Shown here in pieces: positions 1-10,502 of a DNA stretch of 64,000 nucleotides; positions within the stretch are counted from its first letter, which is position 1, and every line of letters starts with the position of its first letter. The translations under genes were made by a program, and so were the position numbers. Location: NCBI GenBank assembly GCA_034509755.1, contig CM067539.1, forward strand, positions 61,018,513 through 61,082,512, in the 5' to 3' direction. The notes below the pieces were generated by a model. That model was given only the letters and a program-made list of their open reading frames with translations. It did no database searches and had not been told where the DNA came from. This stretch comes from Anisodus tanguticus. Taxonomy: Eukaryota > Streptophyta > Magnoliopsida > Solanales > Solanaceae.

Positions 1-1266
1 ATCTCCCGCACCCAAAATCCTCCAACGGGCCCACTGCCCGCTGGACCCACAATACCGCTCGTAGCAACATCTTCAGCCAATGGAACAGTTCCAGCAATTG
101 GGCCAGTCCAGCCCAATTTTGGAACTGGTCCAGACGACGAGTCCATTTACCGATTTGGGCCAGTAGGCCCACTGCCTACTGTCCAGTCCGTCCCGAGCCC
201 AGAAAATTCCCTCAATTCTTCCTCGAGTCATAGACCAGTCACTCGTAGTCAGCGGGGTATTTTTACACCTAAAAGACATTTTAATTTACATTGTGATGTC
301 TCTAAATCCCCCTTGCCCCGCAATCCTGTGTCCGCATTAAATGACCATAATTGGGAAATTGCTATGACTGATGAATATAATGCTCTTATTGATAATAAGA
401 CGTGGGAGTTGGTGCCCCGTCCATATGGTATTAATATTATCAGGTCTATGTGGATTTTTGCTCATAAGGAGAATTCAGATGGGTCCTTTGCTCGACATAA
501 GGCGCGACTTGTTGGTGATGGTAAGACTCAGCAGGTTGGGATAGATTGTGGTGAGACGTTTAGTCCGGTGGTCAAATCGGCTACCATTCGCACTGTGCTT
601 AGCTTGGCTCTTTCAAAGACTTGGCCAATTCATTAGTTGGATGTCAAGAATGCTTTCCTACACGGTGATCTCAAGGAAACAATCTATATGCATCAGCCGT
701 TGGGTTTCAGGGATCCAAACCGTCCTCATCATGTATGTTTGTTGAAAAAGTCCTTATATGGGCTTAAGTAGTCTCCAAGGGCCTGGTACACGAGGTTTGC
801 TGACTTTGTTTCAACTATTGGGTTCACTCACAGCAGGTCAGATAATTTCTTGTTCATCTACCGCCGTGGATCGTCCTTGGCCTACATTCTGCTGTATGTG
901 GATGATATCATCTTGACTGCCTCTTCCGATGCCTTGCGCCAGTCTATCATGACCATGCTCAGTTATGAGTTTGCTATGAAAGACTTAGGGCCTTTAAGTT
1001 ATTTTTTGGGGATTGCCGTCAAGCGTCACTCAGGTGGTTTGTTTTTGTCTCAACGAAAGTATGCTGCCGAGATCATAGAGAGGGCTGGGATGTCATCCTG
1101 TAAGTCCACTTCCACGCCAGTTGATGCAAACCCCAAGCTAAGTGCCGCAGTAGGTGCACCATACGAGGACCCGACCCGCTATCGCAGTCTTGCAGGGGAC
1201 CTCCAGTATCTTACCTTTACCAGACCGGATATTACGTATACGGTTCAGCAGGTGTGTTTATTCATG
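1..1266 (+). pseudogene. Ty1/copia pol fragment (reverse transcriptase), Ale/Retrofit-like
   Basis: This is the reverse-transcriptase part of a copia polyprotein, open at the left window edge. The frame starting at base 1 reads a Pro/Gly-rich linker ending in HRPVTRSQRGIFTPKRHF, then the RVT_2 domain from about base 310. Visible motifs are ARLVGDG, FSPVV, LDVKNAFLHGDL, SLYGLK, the catalytic LLYVDDIILTA, KDLGPLSYFLG and a degenerate end at QQVCLFMH. Two in-frame TAG stops (634-636 and 769-771) interrupt it, and the RNase H domain is absent. It stops abruptly near 1266 where sequence of an LRR gene in opposite orientation begins, so it is a truncated, dead copy. Lineage assignment is from general similarity only. 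No LTR is visible for it inside the window. Confidence 0.9.
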
Positions 1267-1796
1267 CATGAAATTGCTAATACACCTTGGTATGATTCCA
1301 ATAAATGTATTGTTTGCAAGGTCTAAGATCTTAGAGGTGATAAAGTTCTTGATTTTGGTATCCTCTATGGATTTTGGTATGCCTCCAATCAAATTATTCT
1401 CCCTCAAGATTAAAACTCTCAACTCTGGCCAATTCATCCAACAATCAAGAATTTCTTCAGATAAATCATTTCACTCGAGGTTTAAGATCTCCAATTTGTA
1501 ATATCTATTCTTTGCTTCACACAAAAAGTTAGATAAACCATTCTTAAAATAATTGTTCATGAGATCTAGCTCAGTTACAATGGTTGAAATATGTGGTAGT
1601 GGTCCACTAAAATAGTTGGAAACCAAGTACATTAACCAAGGATCTCCATATTCAACAGAAGGTGTTGAGATGATTGGAACCTCACCAATAAATTGGTTGT
1701 GAGAAGACAAGTTCCAAAACCAAGTTGTATTCCACCATCTGGTATAGCACCTTCAATATCATTAGAATTGAGGTCAAAATATTCAAGATTACTTAG
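1263..1796 (-). pseudogene. LRR receptor-like protein gene, downstream part (split by a retrotransposon)
   Basis: Minus-strand leucine-rich repeats of an EIX/Cf-type receptor-like protein. Starting at 1796 the frame reads LSNLEYFDLNSNDIEGAIPDG. It then needs a frameshift to reach HNQFIGEVPIIS, SNYFSGPLPHIS and LEILNLE. After an in-frame TGA the typical block with DCWMNWPELRVL, ENNLIGGIPKSI and NNTFIGIIPRCISNF follows. The upstream half lies at 8309-8962. Removing the element at 1797-8308 together with one TSD joins the halves in frame (WLFDLS + NLEYFDL). The gene ends at a junction with a copia fragment near 1263, so the C-terminal LRRs, membrane anchor and tail are missing. Besides the insertion it carries a frameshift and a stop, so it is a pseudogene. 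Confidence 0.85.
1792..1796. repeat. Target-site duplication CTTAG (left) of LTR element A
   Basis: Five bases CTTAG directly before the LTR start TGTTGG. The identical CTTAG follows the other LTR at 8309-8313. Confidence 0.93.
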
Positions 1797-3123
1797 TGTT
1801 GGTACTCTATTGTACTTTATAAAGCAGTATGGGAAGTAAATAACTATTACAAGTATTCGAAAGGATAAACAAATATTCAATATTAAGAAATTGAATCTTG
1901 TTGAACAAATAGGCCAATCTTCAAAACTGACGCAAGCTTGTTGTGTCTTGAATCTTAATAACCTGAAATCAAGAAACAACTAAATCTGGATGGTTACAAC
2001 GTTGTGTGTTGATTTGAGTGATTGCCCTCTGTCCTTAAGACAAGATTGCCCCGTATATATGCTTTTACGTTAGCGGGCAATAGTCTCCCAAGATAAAACA
2101 ACACTTTAATCTCAACGCTACAAAACCAATAGGTTGAGCCTGACGAAGAAAACAAATATGAATCGACTTGCTGAAGATATGGAAAATGAAGGAAGAGTTT
2201 CTATTTTTTCTTCTGTTTTGTCTCTGTGTATATAGTGTGTCTTTGTTGTGTATATGTGAGTGTTTGCTCACTGTTTTTGTCAACAGTTTTCGTCACTGTT
2301 TTGCAGTGAATTTTCGTGTCTGTTTGTGCTATTTTCTGCCTCTGTATGTGTCTCCACAATTGAGCCAAAACAACTCAATATATAGCATCACAAGAGGGTT
2401 GTTCAACTGCCCAAAACACTGCTGTAAATAGTCATTATGAGGGCTGTTAATGGCTGGTTTAAGGCCATTAGTGTGGCATGTTAAAGGCTATAAGTGAGGT
2501 TGTTCATGGCCATTGAAGGAGGGTGTTTATGGAGGAGTTAATCAGCCAAGTAATGGCTGGTTAATGCTCCAAAAAATAGTCCAACGGTAAGCAGAAAGTT
2601 TTCAGCCTTCCGTCACCCCAAAATCAACTTTTCAGAAACTCTAGGGACCAAACTGTAAATATTAAGCAATTTGGGGAACAAAAAGATAATATCAGAAAGT
2701 CCCCACAGCCCACAGCCCGTGACCCGTGACCGGATGGGACGGGCGGGCGGCGGCGGCGCGCGTGGGCTTAGCCTTGAACCCAAGCACATCTAGGTCCTCC
2801 CTCATTTAAACACATGGGATACCCTTTGGGGTCCCAAACCCTTTACCACTTTAGAGACTTATAAAGAGAACAATTCTTCCTTTTCCCACCGATGTGGTAG
2901 ATTTGTCCCACACCATATTTCCATGCCTCAAACACCTTACTTCGTGGATCAATATCTCTTTCATTTCTCAATGAAATTTGACGATTATTGGCCCTACGGT
3001 CATCTACTCACTTAGTAGATTATGCATGTGTGCATAGACAAAGCCTCCAACATGCGGAACACTAGTGTTTAATTCATCAAAGATGGGTGGACGCATCTCT
3101 CCGCCAAAGGCAAATTTCCAACA
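1797..3123 (-). repeat. 3' LTR of element A (1327 bp)
   Basis: On + it runs from TGTTGGTACTC to AATTTCCAACA. It matches 7120-8308 closely but keeps about 120 bp (2583-2700) that the right LTR has lost. It contains the shared GC-rich block (about 2735-2762) and the segment TTAAGACAAGAT (2035-2046). Confidence 0.93.
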
Positions 3124-5204
3124 ATCCCCTATATGAAAGAGAGATTGTGGCGCACACACAAGGTGCCTATTTCAGCAATCTTTCAGCGAAAAGATATTGC
3201 ATTAGAAGAGGTAGCTTCCGCTTTGAACCTTCCCTAGTTGAATACCATCGGACTTACTGCGCGGTGAACGTGATGTCTTGAACCGTCAGTGTTTAGTGTA
3301 AGCCAAGACAATGATATCAACACAATAACTCTTCTTATTCATTTTCATTCTTACGTTTTTGTCCGTTGTGGCCGTGGACACACTTGGATTCTTAAGTGCG
3401 TTCATTTGAGGTGGTCATTCTCGCACTTAAATAGGTGATCTTCTACAAGGTATCCTGCTATACCCCACTTCACAAGTGTTACGAATCATTAAAAGTTTCC
3501 CCAACCTTAACCTCAACCGTTTGAGGATCGTTTAAAGGTTTGGAAGCTTAACCTTTACCCACCATGCAGGTAGCATTTTAATGTCTATCGCGGGAACAAC
3601 TTTGGATTCATGTTTCCGTACAGAAATCATCATTCGAAGTGCTTTTTGCTTCCACTGAAGCGCTCAACTGAACCTTTTGCCGCTTAGTTTTCCCATAGAA
3701 CCAAATTCTTAGGATCTCCAATTAGTATGGTTTGGTTACCACCGCAAAGGTTTGTATGGTTTGGATTTTAAGCCCATTCCCCTAGACAGACAGAACACTT
3801 GATCTCCGGGTAATCCCTTAGTTAATAATCAAGAAAGTGACACCCGTGATGATCAACTGTCATACGGTCTTATGTCTCCGACAGATCTTGACAGATATGT
3901 CCAGACGCTGTCATCCGTGTCCTTCCTGAAGCCGACCAGCTAGCCACAATGTATAACTGCTGAAGGCACAGGTTTCTCCCAATAAGGGACGTCCTCTAAG
4001 GAGTCGTGAAGTTACTCAACTTCTTTCATGCTTTGTTTAAAGCGATAAACTCCGATTCCATCATGAATCGGCCGATGCAAGTTTGCTTAGAGTTTTTTCC
4101 CAAGACCCACCATACACATTTACTTGTGGCTTTGGTGTTCTTCGATCGATGTCCGATTCCAGCTTGCATCACCGTGTTCTCCCGTAACCGCCGGACATCC
4201 GTAATACTATAATCCGTAGATAAGCGAATAATTCGGATATCGTCATATCCGACTTAACGCCTTCTACCGATCATGTATTAAAATCATCAGTGAACCTTAG
4301 TTCAACTGATCTGCTTTGTAGGCCGATACCGGTCGGTTGTAGTGTGTACAATACATTAAACTACACGTGACCTGTGCATATCACTCCTTGTCTATGGGTG
4401 CACCATGATTTCAATCAGTTATATGATTCATATCCATTGGTGGCTTCAACGAGACTGTCAGCTATCGACCAGTCCGTTAGATGTCTTAGAAATCCAATTC
4501 CTAAGATGTCATATGTGATACACATATCTTTCATATCGAGACTTTATTATAATATGATTTTCACTCTTAGACTGTTGGTTTTACAACTGTTGGCTTTCTA
4601 ACTTCAGAGTCAATGTTTCTGTGGTCAGATTCATTGTTTCTATTTTATCTGAAACTTCCAGGACCAAAATGTAAACATTTCAGGGACCAAAATGAAAGTT
4701 CAGGAAGAAGCTCAACAGTCCAGCAAACCAAGTCTGATCCTCTTCTTCCAACTCTCCGGTTGGGAAGATTGTTTCAACATCCATGCCACGCAAGACTGGA
4801 ATGGCCCTGGATGTTAAGCTACTAACAGGGGAGCACATTTTACAATCTAAAGGTTCTTTTCCAAGAGGAAGATCAACCATCACACAAGTATGGTTCTATA
4901 TGATGGAATTTATTTCTCTCTTTAGCTTCTTTCCAAAGCAGCGCTTTTGGAGATGACAATTATTTGTTAATTGTCCATGGTTCATTCTCAACCATACACG
5001 CTAGAAGGACTGGAACAAGTCTTTGTCCCCTTCTTTGCTCCAACTCGGTTCAACATCTAGAATCCCTGAGTTCTGCAGATCTGGAATATTAAGTTTCGGA
5101 TAGCCAACAACTTTCGAGTCATGTAGATACGGAACGTCTAGTTCCGGACAGTCAGGCCCTCGCGGGTTCTTTTTAACCTTGAGCAATTACTTCTTTTTCC
5201 TTTT

Positions 5205-5596
5205 TCAAGGAAAGTTATCTTCAAAGAATTCAGCATTCTTTGACACCAAGAGGCGATCAGCACTACTGTTATTTGCAGATCCAGTGGATATGCAATCTAC
5301 AGTCTTAGGTACAACTTGACCTGTTTCAGTATTCCAACTTTTACCAAGCCACCCCACATAATTTAGGCGTACGACTTTGCGCTTGGCTAACACCGTTGGA
5401 CTGAGGTGAGAAATGAACAGTCGTTTAATGAACGATGCTTCACATTCTCCCCCTCTATCACTAAGAATTTCTCAATCCATAGGCTTAGTTGATTTTCAAC
5501 TTCTGCTTTGTAGCGCTTATCCGCTTCAACAACTTTATCTTTGCTTTTCAACAAACAAAGGATTCCATACGTTGTACCATCATCAATGAAGGTCAC
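5205..5596 (-). pseudogene. Degenerate copia integrase/linker relic in element A
   Basis: Two minus-strand frames resemble the integrase of the coding copy at 58959-59799. One reads TFIDDGTTYGILCLLKSKDK followed by RYKAEVENQLS; the other reads VGWLGK, PKTVDCISTG and ANNSSADRLLV, ending NAEFFEDNFP. The pieces are joined by deletions and frameshifts, and most of the catalytic core is missing. The same relic with the same deletions occurs in copies B (around 26900-27128) and C (around 35600-35900), which shows the decay predates their spread. Confidence 0.8.
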
Positions 5597-6250
5597 AAAG
5601 TACTTGTCTCCCCCCTCTATTTTGTATAAACTTCAAATCACCCAAGTAGGTGTGACTAAATTCTAAAGGAGCGGTGCTCCTTTCACTATTCCTTTGACAG
5701 AATTTGGAAAGGTGATTTTGCCTCTTTGCCTACCTCACATTTATTTTGAGGGTTTATGTTGATAGAAGGCAACAATCTCAACATCGTTAGCTTTTGAATG
5801 ACTTGCTATTTAACGTGTCTTAATCTATGATGGCATAGATGCACGGATTACAAATATATCATTCATTTGGCTACAGACATACTGTACCATTATTAGTTAT
5901 TATAGACCTGTTGGACTAGTCTCAAACCAGCTTGACCAACAGCGTCCCTTAAACCAAGTTTGGGACATGTATCATCTCATCTTAGAGTGATCCCATTCCC
6001 TGAAGTCCTATTGAGGACAACCTCTCCAACCCCTTCTACTTTAGAGGTGGCGTTGCTTCACATGAACAACTATTGCATGTGGTTAGGGCGTAACCGGATC
6101 ATATGTGATCTAGATACTTTGGCCCACTCCAGTTGCTTTGGCAGACTGAGTGTCCAATTTCTTTTCTGCCTTTCTTTAAGCCTTCAGATCATTTAAGACC
6201 TGGAAACTCTGGCCCACCACACTAGGTGTACATTAGTTTTCCTATGAAAT

Positions 6251-6450
6251 GAATCCTGGCCCCACTCCAGTCGCCCGTAGGCTTTGTATGATTGAGTGTC
6301 CAATATCATCATATCAAAGGAATTTTGGCCCACTCTAGTCGCCCTGAGGCTTTGTATGACTGTGTGTCCAATATCATCATATCAAAGGAATTTTGGCCCA
6401 CTCCAGTCGCCCGGAGGCTTTGTATGACTGAGTGTCCAATATCATCCTAT
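6251..6450. repeat. Tandem repeat, about 65-70 bp unit x 3, inside element A
   Basis: The unit contains CCCACTCCAGTCGCCC, GGCTTTGTATGA and GTGTCCAATATCATC, repeated three times. Copies B (27785-27915) and C (36545-36680) have two units, so copy number varies within the family. No coding sense was recognised. Confidence 0.85.
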
Positions 6451-6830
6451 GAAGGATCTTCGGCCAAATAGTGTGACAGGCTCAACGTCTTTAGCTTTTA
6501 GTCTTCTTCCATTATGATTGGTGTCCAGATAATTTTTGGCGCTTACTTAAGAGTGGTAACAATTTTCGCACAGTTAGTGGATCTTTCTCCCTCGTATGTG
6601 CGAACATACTTTATACGCTTTTAATAATTACACTTAAAAGAATGGATCTTTTTAAGTCGTTTACAAAATCCAATCTTTAAACGGGAAAGAAGATGAGATT
6701 AAACTTCTGATTTTAAAGCGTAAGGAATATAAATTATTTTCGTGAAAATATTTTCATATTCCTCCTTACTTTAATCCATTTTTAATCAGTTATCATTTAA
6801 TCTTTATTCTTGACAAGTAAGAAAAAATAT

Positions 6831-7076
6831 TTATCCCAATTTCAGATTCTTTGTATGGGACAGATATAGGCCTTCTGCTGCAAGATAGAACCACATCTTC
6901 AACATTCTCCTCTTGTCCCAGTTGACATCCTCAGGATCTCGTGAGCGCTTGTTCCCACCACTCTTGGGAGCGGTGACACCACAAAGATGTTGACTTTCAA
7001 CGGCATCATCATCACTTTCTTCTACCAGAAAACCACATCCATATCCAGATTTGGTCACACAACTTTTGACCGACAT
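6831..7076 (-). CDS. Small ORF at the gag position of the non-autonomous family (copy A)
   Basis: An ORF of about 81 residues starting 43 bases inside the 5' LTR. It begins MSVKSCVTKSGYGCGFLVEE, continues with an acidic SDDD stretch and then a basic KRSRDPEDVNWDKRR stretch that could act as a nuclear localisation signal. The same ORF stands at the same place in copy B (28315-28581) and, frameshifted, in copy C (about 37054-37346). The coding copy at 55472-62405 has an unrelated gag start (MTGNAFDSAVAAGGG) there. I do not recognise the family. It could be a captured host exon or decayed leader sequence; no zinc knuckle or catalytic motif is visible. Confidence 0.5.
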   Translation of the reverse strand: MSVKSCVTKSGYGCGFLVEESDDDAVESQHLCGVTAPKSGGNKRSRDPEDVNWDKRRMLKMWFYLAAEGLYLSHTKNLKLG

Positions 7077-7105
7077 CTTTCGAACACTAATAGTAATACA
7101 ATACG

Positions 7106-7117
7106 ATCTTGTCTTAA
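7106..7117 (-). promoter_or_regulatory. Putative self-complementary primer-binding site of element A
   Basis: ATCTTGTCTTAA on + (TTAAGACAAGAT on the sense strand), two bases from the 5' LTR boundary at 7120. It is the exact reverse complement of 7347-7358 inside the same LTR and does not begin with TGG as a tRNA-matching site would. Confidence 0.6.
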
Positions 7118-7119
7118 AT

Positions 7120-8308
7120 TGTTGTCTTTCTATTGTAAAGCAGTACGGAAGTAAATAACTATTACAAGTATTCGAAAGGATAAACAAATATTCAATATTC
7201 AGAAATTGAATCTTGTTGAACAAATAGGCCAACCTTCAAAACTGCCGCAAGCTTGTTGTGTCTTGAATGATAACCTGAAATCAAGAAACAACTAAATCTG
7301 GATGGTTACAACGTTGTGTGTTGAGTCGAGTGATTGCCCTCTGTCCTTAAGACAAGATTTCCCCGTATATATGCTTTTACGTTAGCGGGCAATAGTCTCC
7401 CAAGATAAAACAACACTTTAATCTCAACGCTACAAAACCAATAGGTTGAGCCTAACGAAGAAAACAAATATGAATCGACTTGCTGAAGATATGGAAAAGA
7501 AAGGAAGAGTTTCTGTTTTCGCTTCTGTTTTGTCTCTGTGTATATAGTGTGTCTTTGCTGTGTATATGTGAGTGTTTGCTCACTGTTTTTGTCAACAGTT
7601 TTCGTCACTGTTTTGCAATGAATTTTCGTGTCTGTTTGTGCTATTTTTTGCCACTGTATGTGTCTCCACAATTGAGCCAAAACAGCTCAATATATAGCAT
7701 CACAAGAGGGTTGTTCAACTGCCCAAAACACTGCTGTAAATAGTCATTAGGAGGGCTGTTAATGGCTGGTTTAAGGCCATTAGTGTGGCATGTTAAAGGC
7801 TATAAGTGAGGTTGTTCATGGCCATTGAAGGAGGGTGTTTATGGAGGAGTTAATCAGCCAAGTAATGGCTGGTTAATGCTCCAAAAAATAGTCCCCACAG
7901 CCCACGACCCGTGACCGGACGGGCGGGCGGCGGCGGCGGCGCGCGTGTGGGCTTATCCTTGAACCCAAGCACATCTAGGTCCTCCCTTCTTTAAACACAT
8001 GGGATACTCCTTGGGGTCCCAAACCCTTTACCACTTTAGAAACTTATAAAGAGAACAATTCTTCCTTTTCCCACCGATGTGATAGATTTGTCTCACGCCA
8101 TATTTTCATGCCTCAAACACCTTACTTCGTGGACCAATATCTCTTTCATTTCTCAACGAAATTTGACGATTCTTGGCCCTACGGTCATCTACTCACTTAG
8201 TAGATTATGCATGTGTGAAGAGACAAAGCCTCCAACATGCGGAACACTAGTGTTTAATTCATCAAATATGGGTGGACGCATCTCCCCGCCAAAGGCAAAT
8301 TTCCAACA
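7120..8308 (-). repeat. 5' LTR of element A (1189 bp)
   Basis: Begins TGTTGTCTTTC and ends TTTCCAACA on +, followed by TSD CTTAG (8309-8313). It has lost about 120 bp relative to the left LTR. On the sense strand, TATATACGGGG (around 7361-7371) precedes the segment ATCTTGTCTTAA (7347-7358) that pairs with the primer site. Confidence 0.93.
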
Positions 8309-8962
8309 CTTAGATCAAACAACCATTTGGGTAAAAGATAACTGAAAGAGTTATAAGAAGCCTTGAAGGTTGTGAGAGAAGTAAAGTTAACTGGATCCTC
8401 AGGAAACGGGCCGATAAAATTACTATCACTCAAATCAAGAGAAACAAGATTGTTAAGGTTGAAAATCCATTGGGGAACAGGAGAATAAAACTCGTTCAAG
8501 GAAAGATGGAAGGTTTCAAGTGAAGAAACATTGTGATGAAGTAGAGGTTGTATATTATGAAGACTACAATCAGATAAACTAAGATCAACAAGAGAAGGAA
8601 GCATGTTAATAACCTGTAGCCATTCAGTTGCTAAGATCCACACTGTCCATCTCTAGGTTCTCAAGAGTCAAAAGACTTGGCAGCCACTCAAGGCTATTGA
8701 TCTTTAGATATCTAACTATGTGTAGCTCAATCACATGATGAGTCAGATTGTTGCACACTGCCCCTTCCCATTCGCAACAATCTTTTCCAACAACCCAAGA
8801 AGAGGGAAGATCCGAGGGATCATCTACTTCTTTCTTCAAGCTCTCCAACGCTCGTTGCTCATTTTCTCTGCAAATCCCTACACAAACAACAAATTTGATG
8901 TTTTTCAAAATTAAAAACAAGAGAACCCATAGTGTAATTGCTAACACTTTCATGGTGTGCAA
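8309..8962 (-). pseudogene. LRR receptor-like protein gene, 5' part (EIX/Cf type)
   Basis: The N-terminus of a plant receptor-like protein of the class that senses fungal elicitors at the plasma membrane. ATG at 8962 gives a hydrophobic signal peptide (MKVLAITLWVLLFLIL), then the LRR N-terminal cap with CRENEQRALESLKKEVDDPS, SSWVVGKDCCEWEGAVC and NNLTHHVIELH. A small deletion at about 8630-8640 shifts the frame (VDLS|N stop versus ATEWLQV). From 8643 LRRs resume: LPSLVDLSLSDCSLHNIQP, LSLNEFYSPVPQWIFNLNN, LDLSDSNFIGPFP, LPKWLFDLS. There it is cut by retrotransposon A and continues at 1796. Similarity assignments rest on family motifs I recognise; the exact orthologue is unknown. Confidence 0.87.
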
Positions 8963-9854
8963 TGTTTTAGACTAGGAATTGAAAAGTGTGTGTCAAGTAG
9001 TTGTTTGCCTGTATTTTTTTCCTAGGCCAGGCAATATGTATGTAAAGAACTGTATAATAGTTGAAGATCAATGCTTAGACTAGTAAGATGATGCATGGAG
9101 TTGTTGACTTTAAGACTTACAGTTAGTTTTTCTCTTTTTTGTGTTACTGGTAAGCAGGATAGGAGAAGTAAAGACTTTAACTAATCACTGCACCAGTGGG
9201 GTGACGTTACTATATATTTCTTCCCACTCCCTCTTTCGCTGTATTTAAGGCTTGAAGGTTGACCTCTCAGATTTTCAGTAAGCAAGAGCAGTGGTCCACT
9301 TTTTAGATAGTATCTAGCTAGACCTCTTCAGTAATGACAATTCACTTTCCCGTTAAAGTGTACACAAAACGAACTTTATTTCTGCTAGTTAAGGTGTTAC
9401 CAACTGAAAGTATGTTTTACTTCAGTAGTTTGGTAAAGTGATTTCCAACTGTTTAATCAGACTCAAGTAGCAAAATTGTTTGTGCAACTAGTTGTATTAG
9501 ACTACCTGATGCCCGTTACAGAAGTATCATTTTATAGCCCATGCTAGCGCCTGTTGTAGGTTAAGTGGTCATGTTTTACTTTAGTAGTTTGGTAAAGGGA
9601 TTTCCAACTGCTTAAACAGACTGAAGAAGCAAAGCCTTTTGTGCTATAAGTTGTATTAGACTACCTGACGCCCGTTCCAGCAGTATCATTTATAAAACTA
9701 GTATGCTAATAACTGATGATGGTAGCTTTATAATTCTTGTCCTTTTTTGTCTCATGTGCTCAGTGGGGTAAATATAGTGCTTAATCTTATTTACATTGTG
9801 AGATAGGGATATGTTGGTAGTTGATACAACATACTTTATTACTTTGTGAGACAG
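8963..9854. other. Non-coding stretch between the LRR pseudogene and a DUF1350 exon
   Basis: No coding sequence seen. It holds the presumed LRR promoter region and, at its right end, intron sequence of the DUF1350 gene ending in the acceptor ACAG at 9851-9854. A diverged direct repeat of about 125 bp (9411-9537 and 9570-9694) shares TTTAGTAGTTTGGTAAAG and TTGTATTAGACTACCTGA. Confidence 0.6.
9411..9694. repeat. Direct repeat, two ~125-bp copies
   Basis: Copies 9411-9537 and 9570-9694 share TTTTACTTYAGTAGTTTGG, GATTTCCAACTG, TAGACTACCTGA and GCCCGTT with scattered differences. This is a local duplication in presumed intron sequence. Confidence 0.75.
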
Positions 9855-9872
9855 GGATATCTTGGTGATTGC
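9855..9872 (+). pseudogene. DUF1350 gene, left part of an exon split by a copia element
   Basis: After acceptor ACAG (9851-9854) the exon reads G|GAT ATC TTG GTG ATT GC, giving D-I-L-V-I-A. The LTR of the 9873-15015 element begins at the next base. The exon continues at 15021. Joining the two with one TSD copy gives DILVIATPYASGFDHFYIAD, a hallmark of plant DUF1350 proteins. Confidence 0.83.
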
Positions 9873-10344
9873 TGTTGCGGAAACCGAATATATAGAGAGT
9901 TGATTAAATCACACTACAATATCTAAAGGCAACTAATAAATAGTAATTGAGACAACAATAAAAAAAGAACAAGAATTTATGAGGTTCGGAAAAATTGTAT
10001 TTTTGTCTAGTCCTCGGACACAACCAACCCAAATTTTATTCCACTCCAAAATTACAAGTGAAATACTACAAGAGAGAAAGAAGATTTAAAGGCCTTAGAA
10101 GATGCGAAAGCAAGTGAGGGGTGTTTTCAAATGAACAAAACCCTTATTATTTATAGAAGGGAAATTGCCTCACTAATGTCAAGCATGACATCACTTAGAA
10201 TGTGAACATGCAATGTAAATGCATGAAAAATGCATTTATCAATTTCATTCTAAGAATGAGGCTTCCAATGTTCACATTTGTTCATATCAATCTTGAGGCT
10301 TCCGATGTTCACATTTGTTCACATGAATCTTGACAAATTTAACA
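9873..10344 (-). repeat. 3' LTR of the Tork-like element
   Basis: On + it runs TGTTGCGGAAAC ... AAATTTAACA. It matches 14540-15015 nearly throughout, including GAGGTTCGG and TAGTCCTCGGACACAACC. Confidence 0.93.
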
Positions 10345-10502
10345 AATCTCCACCTTGGCAAGATTCTGCATTTTCAATTCTCTCAATGACAAATTTTGGT
10401 TATGTCTTCAACTTCAATCTTCAATGTTCAACAATGTTGATCAAGTTCAAACAATGTTAAAACTTGACCGCAGTCAATACTTTCGTCTGCATATCGGCAG
10501 GA

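Larger units (their letters stand above)
1797..8308 (-). mobile_element. LTR retrotransposon copy A, non-autonomous member of the window's main copia-derived family
   Basis: A 6.5-kb element with two LTRs (1797-3123 and 7120-8308), a perfect 5-bp TSD CTTAG and a 4.0-kb interior. Its sense strand is minus: the purine tract reading AGGGGAT lies beside the left LTR, so the right LTR is the 5' LTR. The interior contains only scraps of copia pol (integrase-like at 5205-5596, 3' untranslated part shared with the coding copy at 56566-57190), a 65-bp tandem repeat (6251-6450) and a small ORF at the gag position (6831-7076). It must have been moved in trans. The same decayed layout recurs in copies B (26418-30109) and C (32166-38444). 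No tRNA primer site is present next to the 5' LTR. Confidence 0.93.

Noticed and set aside
2168..2431. Plus-strand ORF MLKIWKMKEEFLFFLLFCLC, repeated at 7480-7743
   Set aside because: Present because both LTRs of element A contain it; it lies antisense to the element, is lost in other copies and looks like chance.
7120..7160. tRNA-iMet primer site for the main LTR family
   Set aside because: I looked for TGGTATCAGAGC or a close variant next to the 5' LTR in copies A, B, C and the coding copy and found none; the decoy matches in the window belong to other elements (14526, 25662, 31827).
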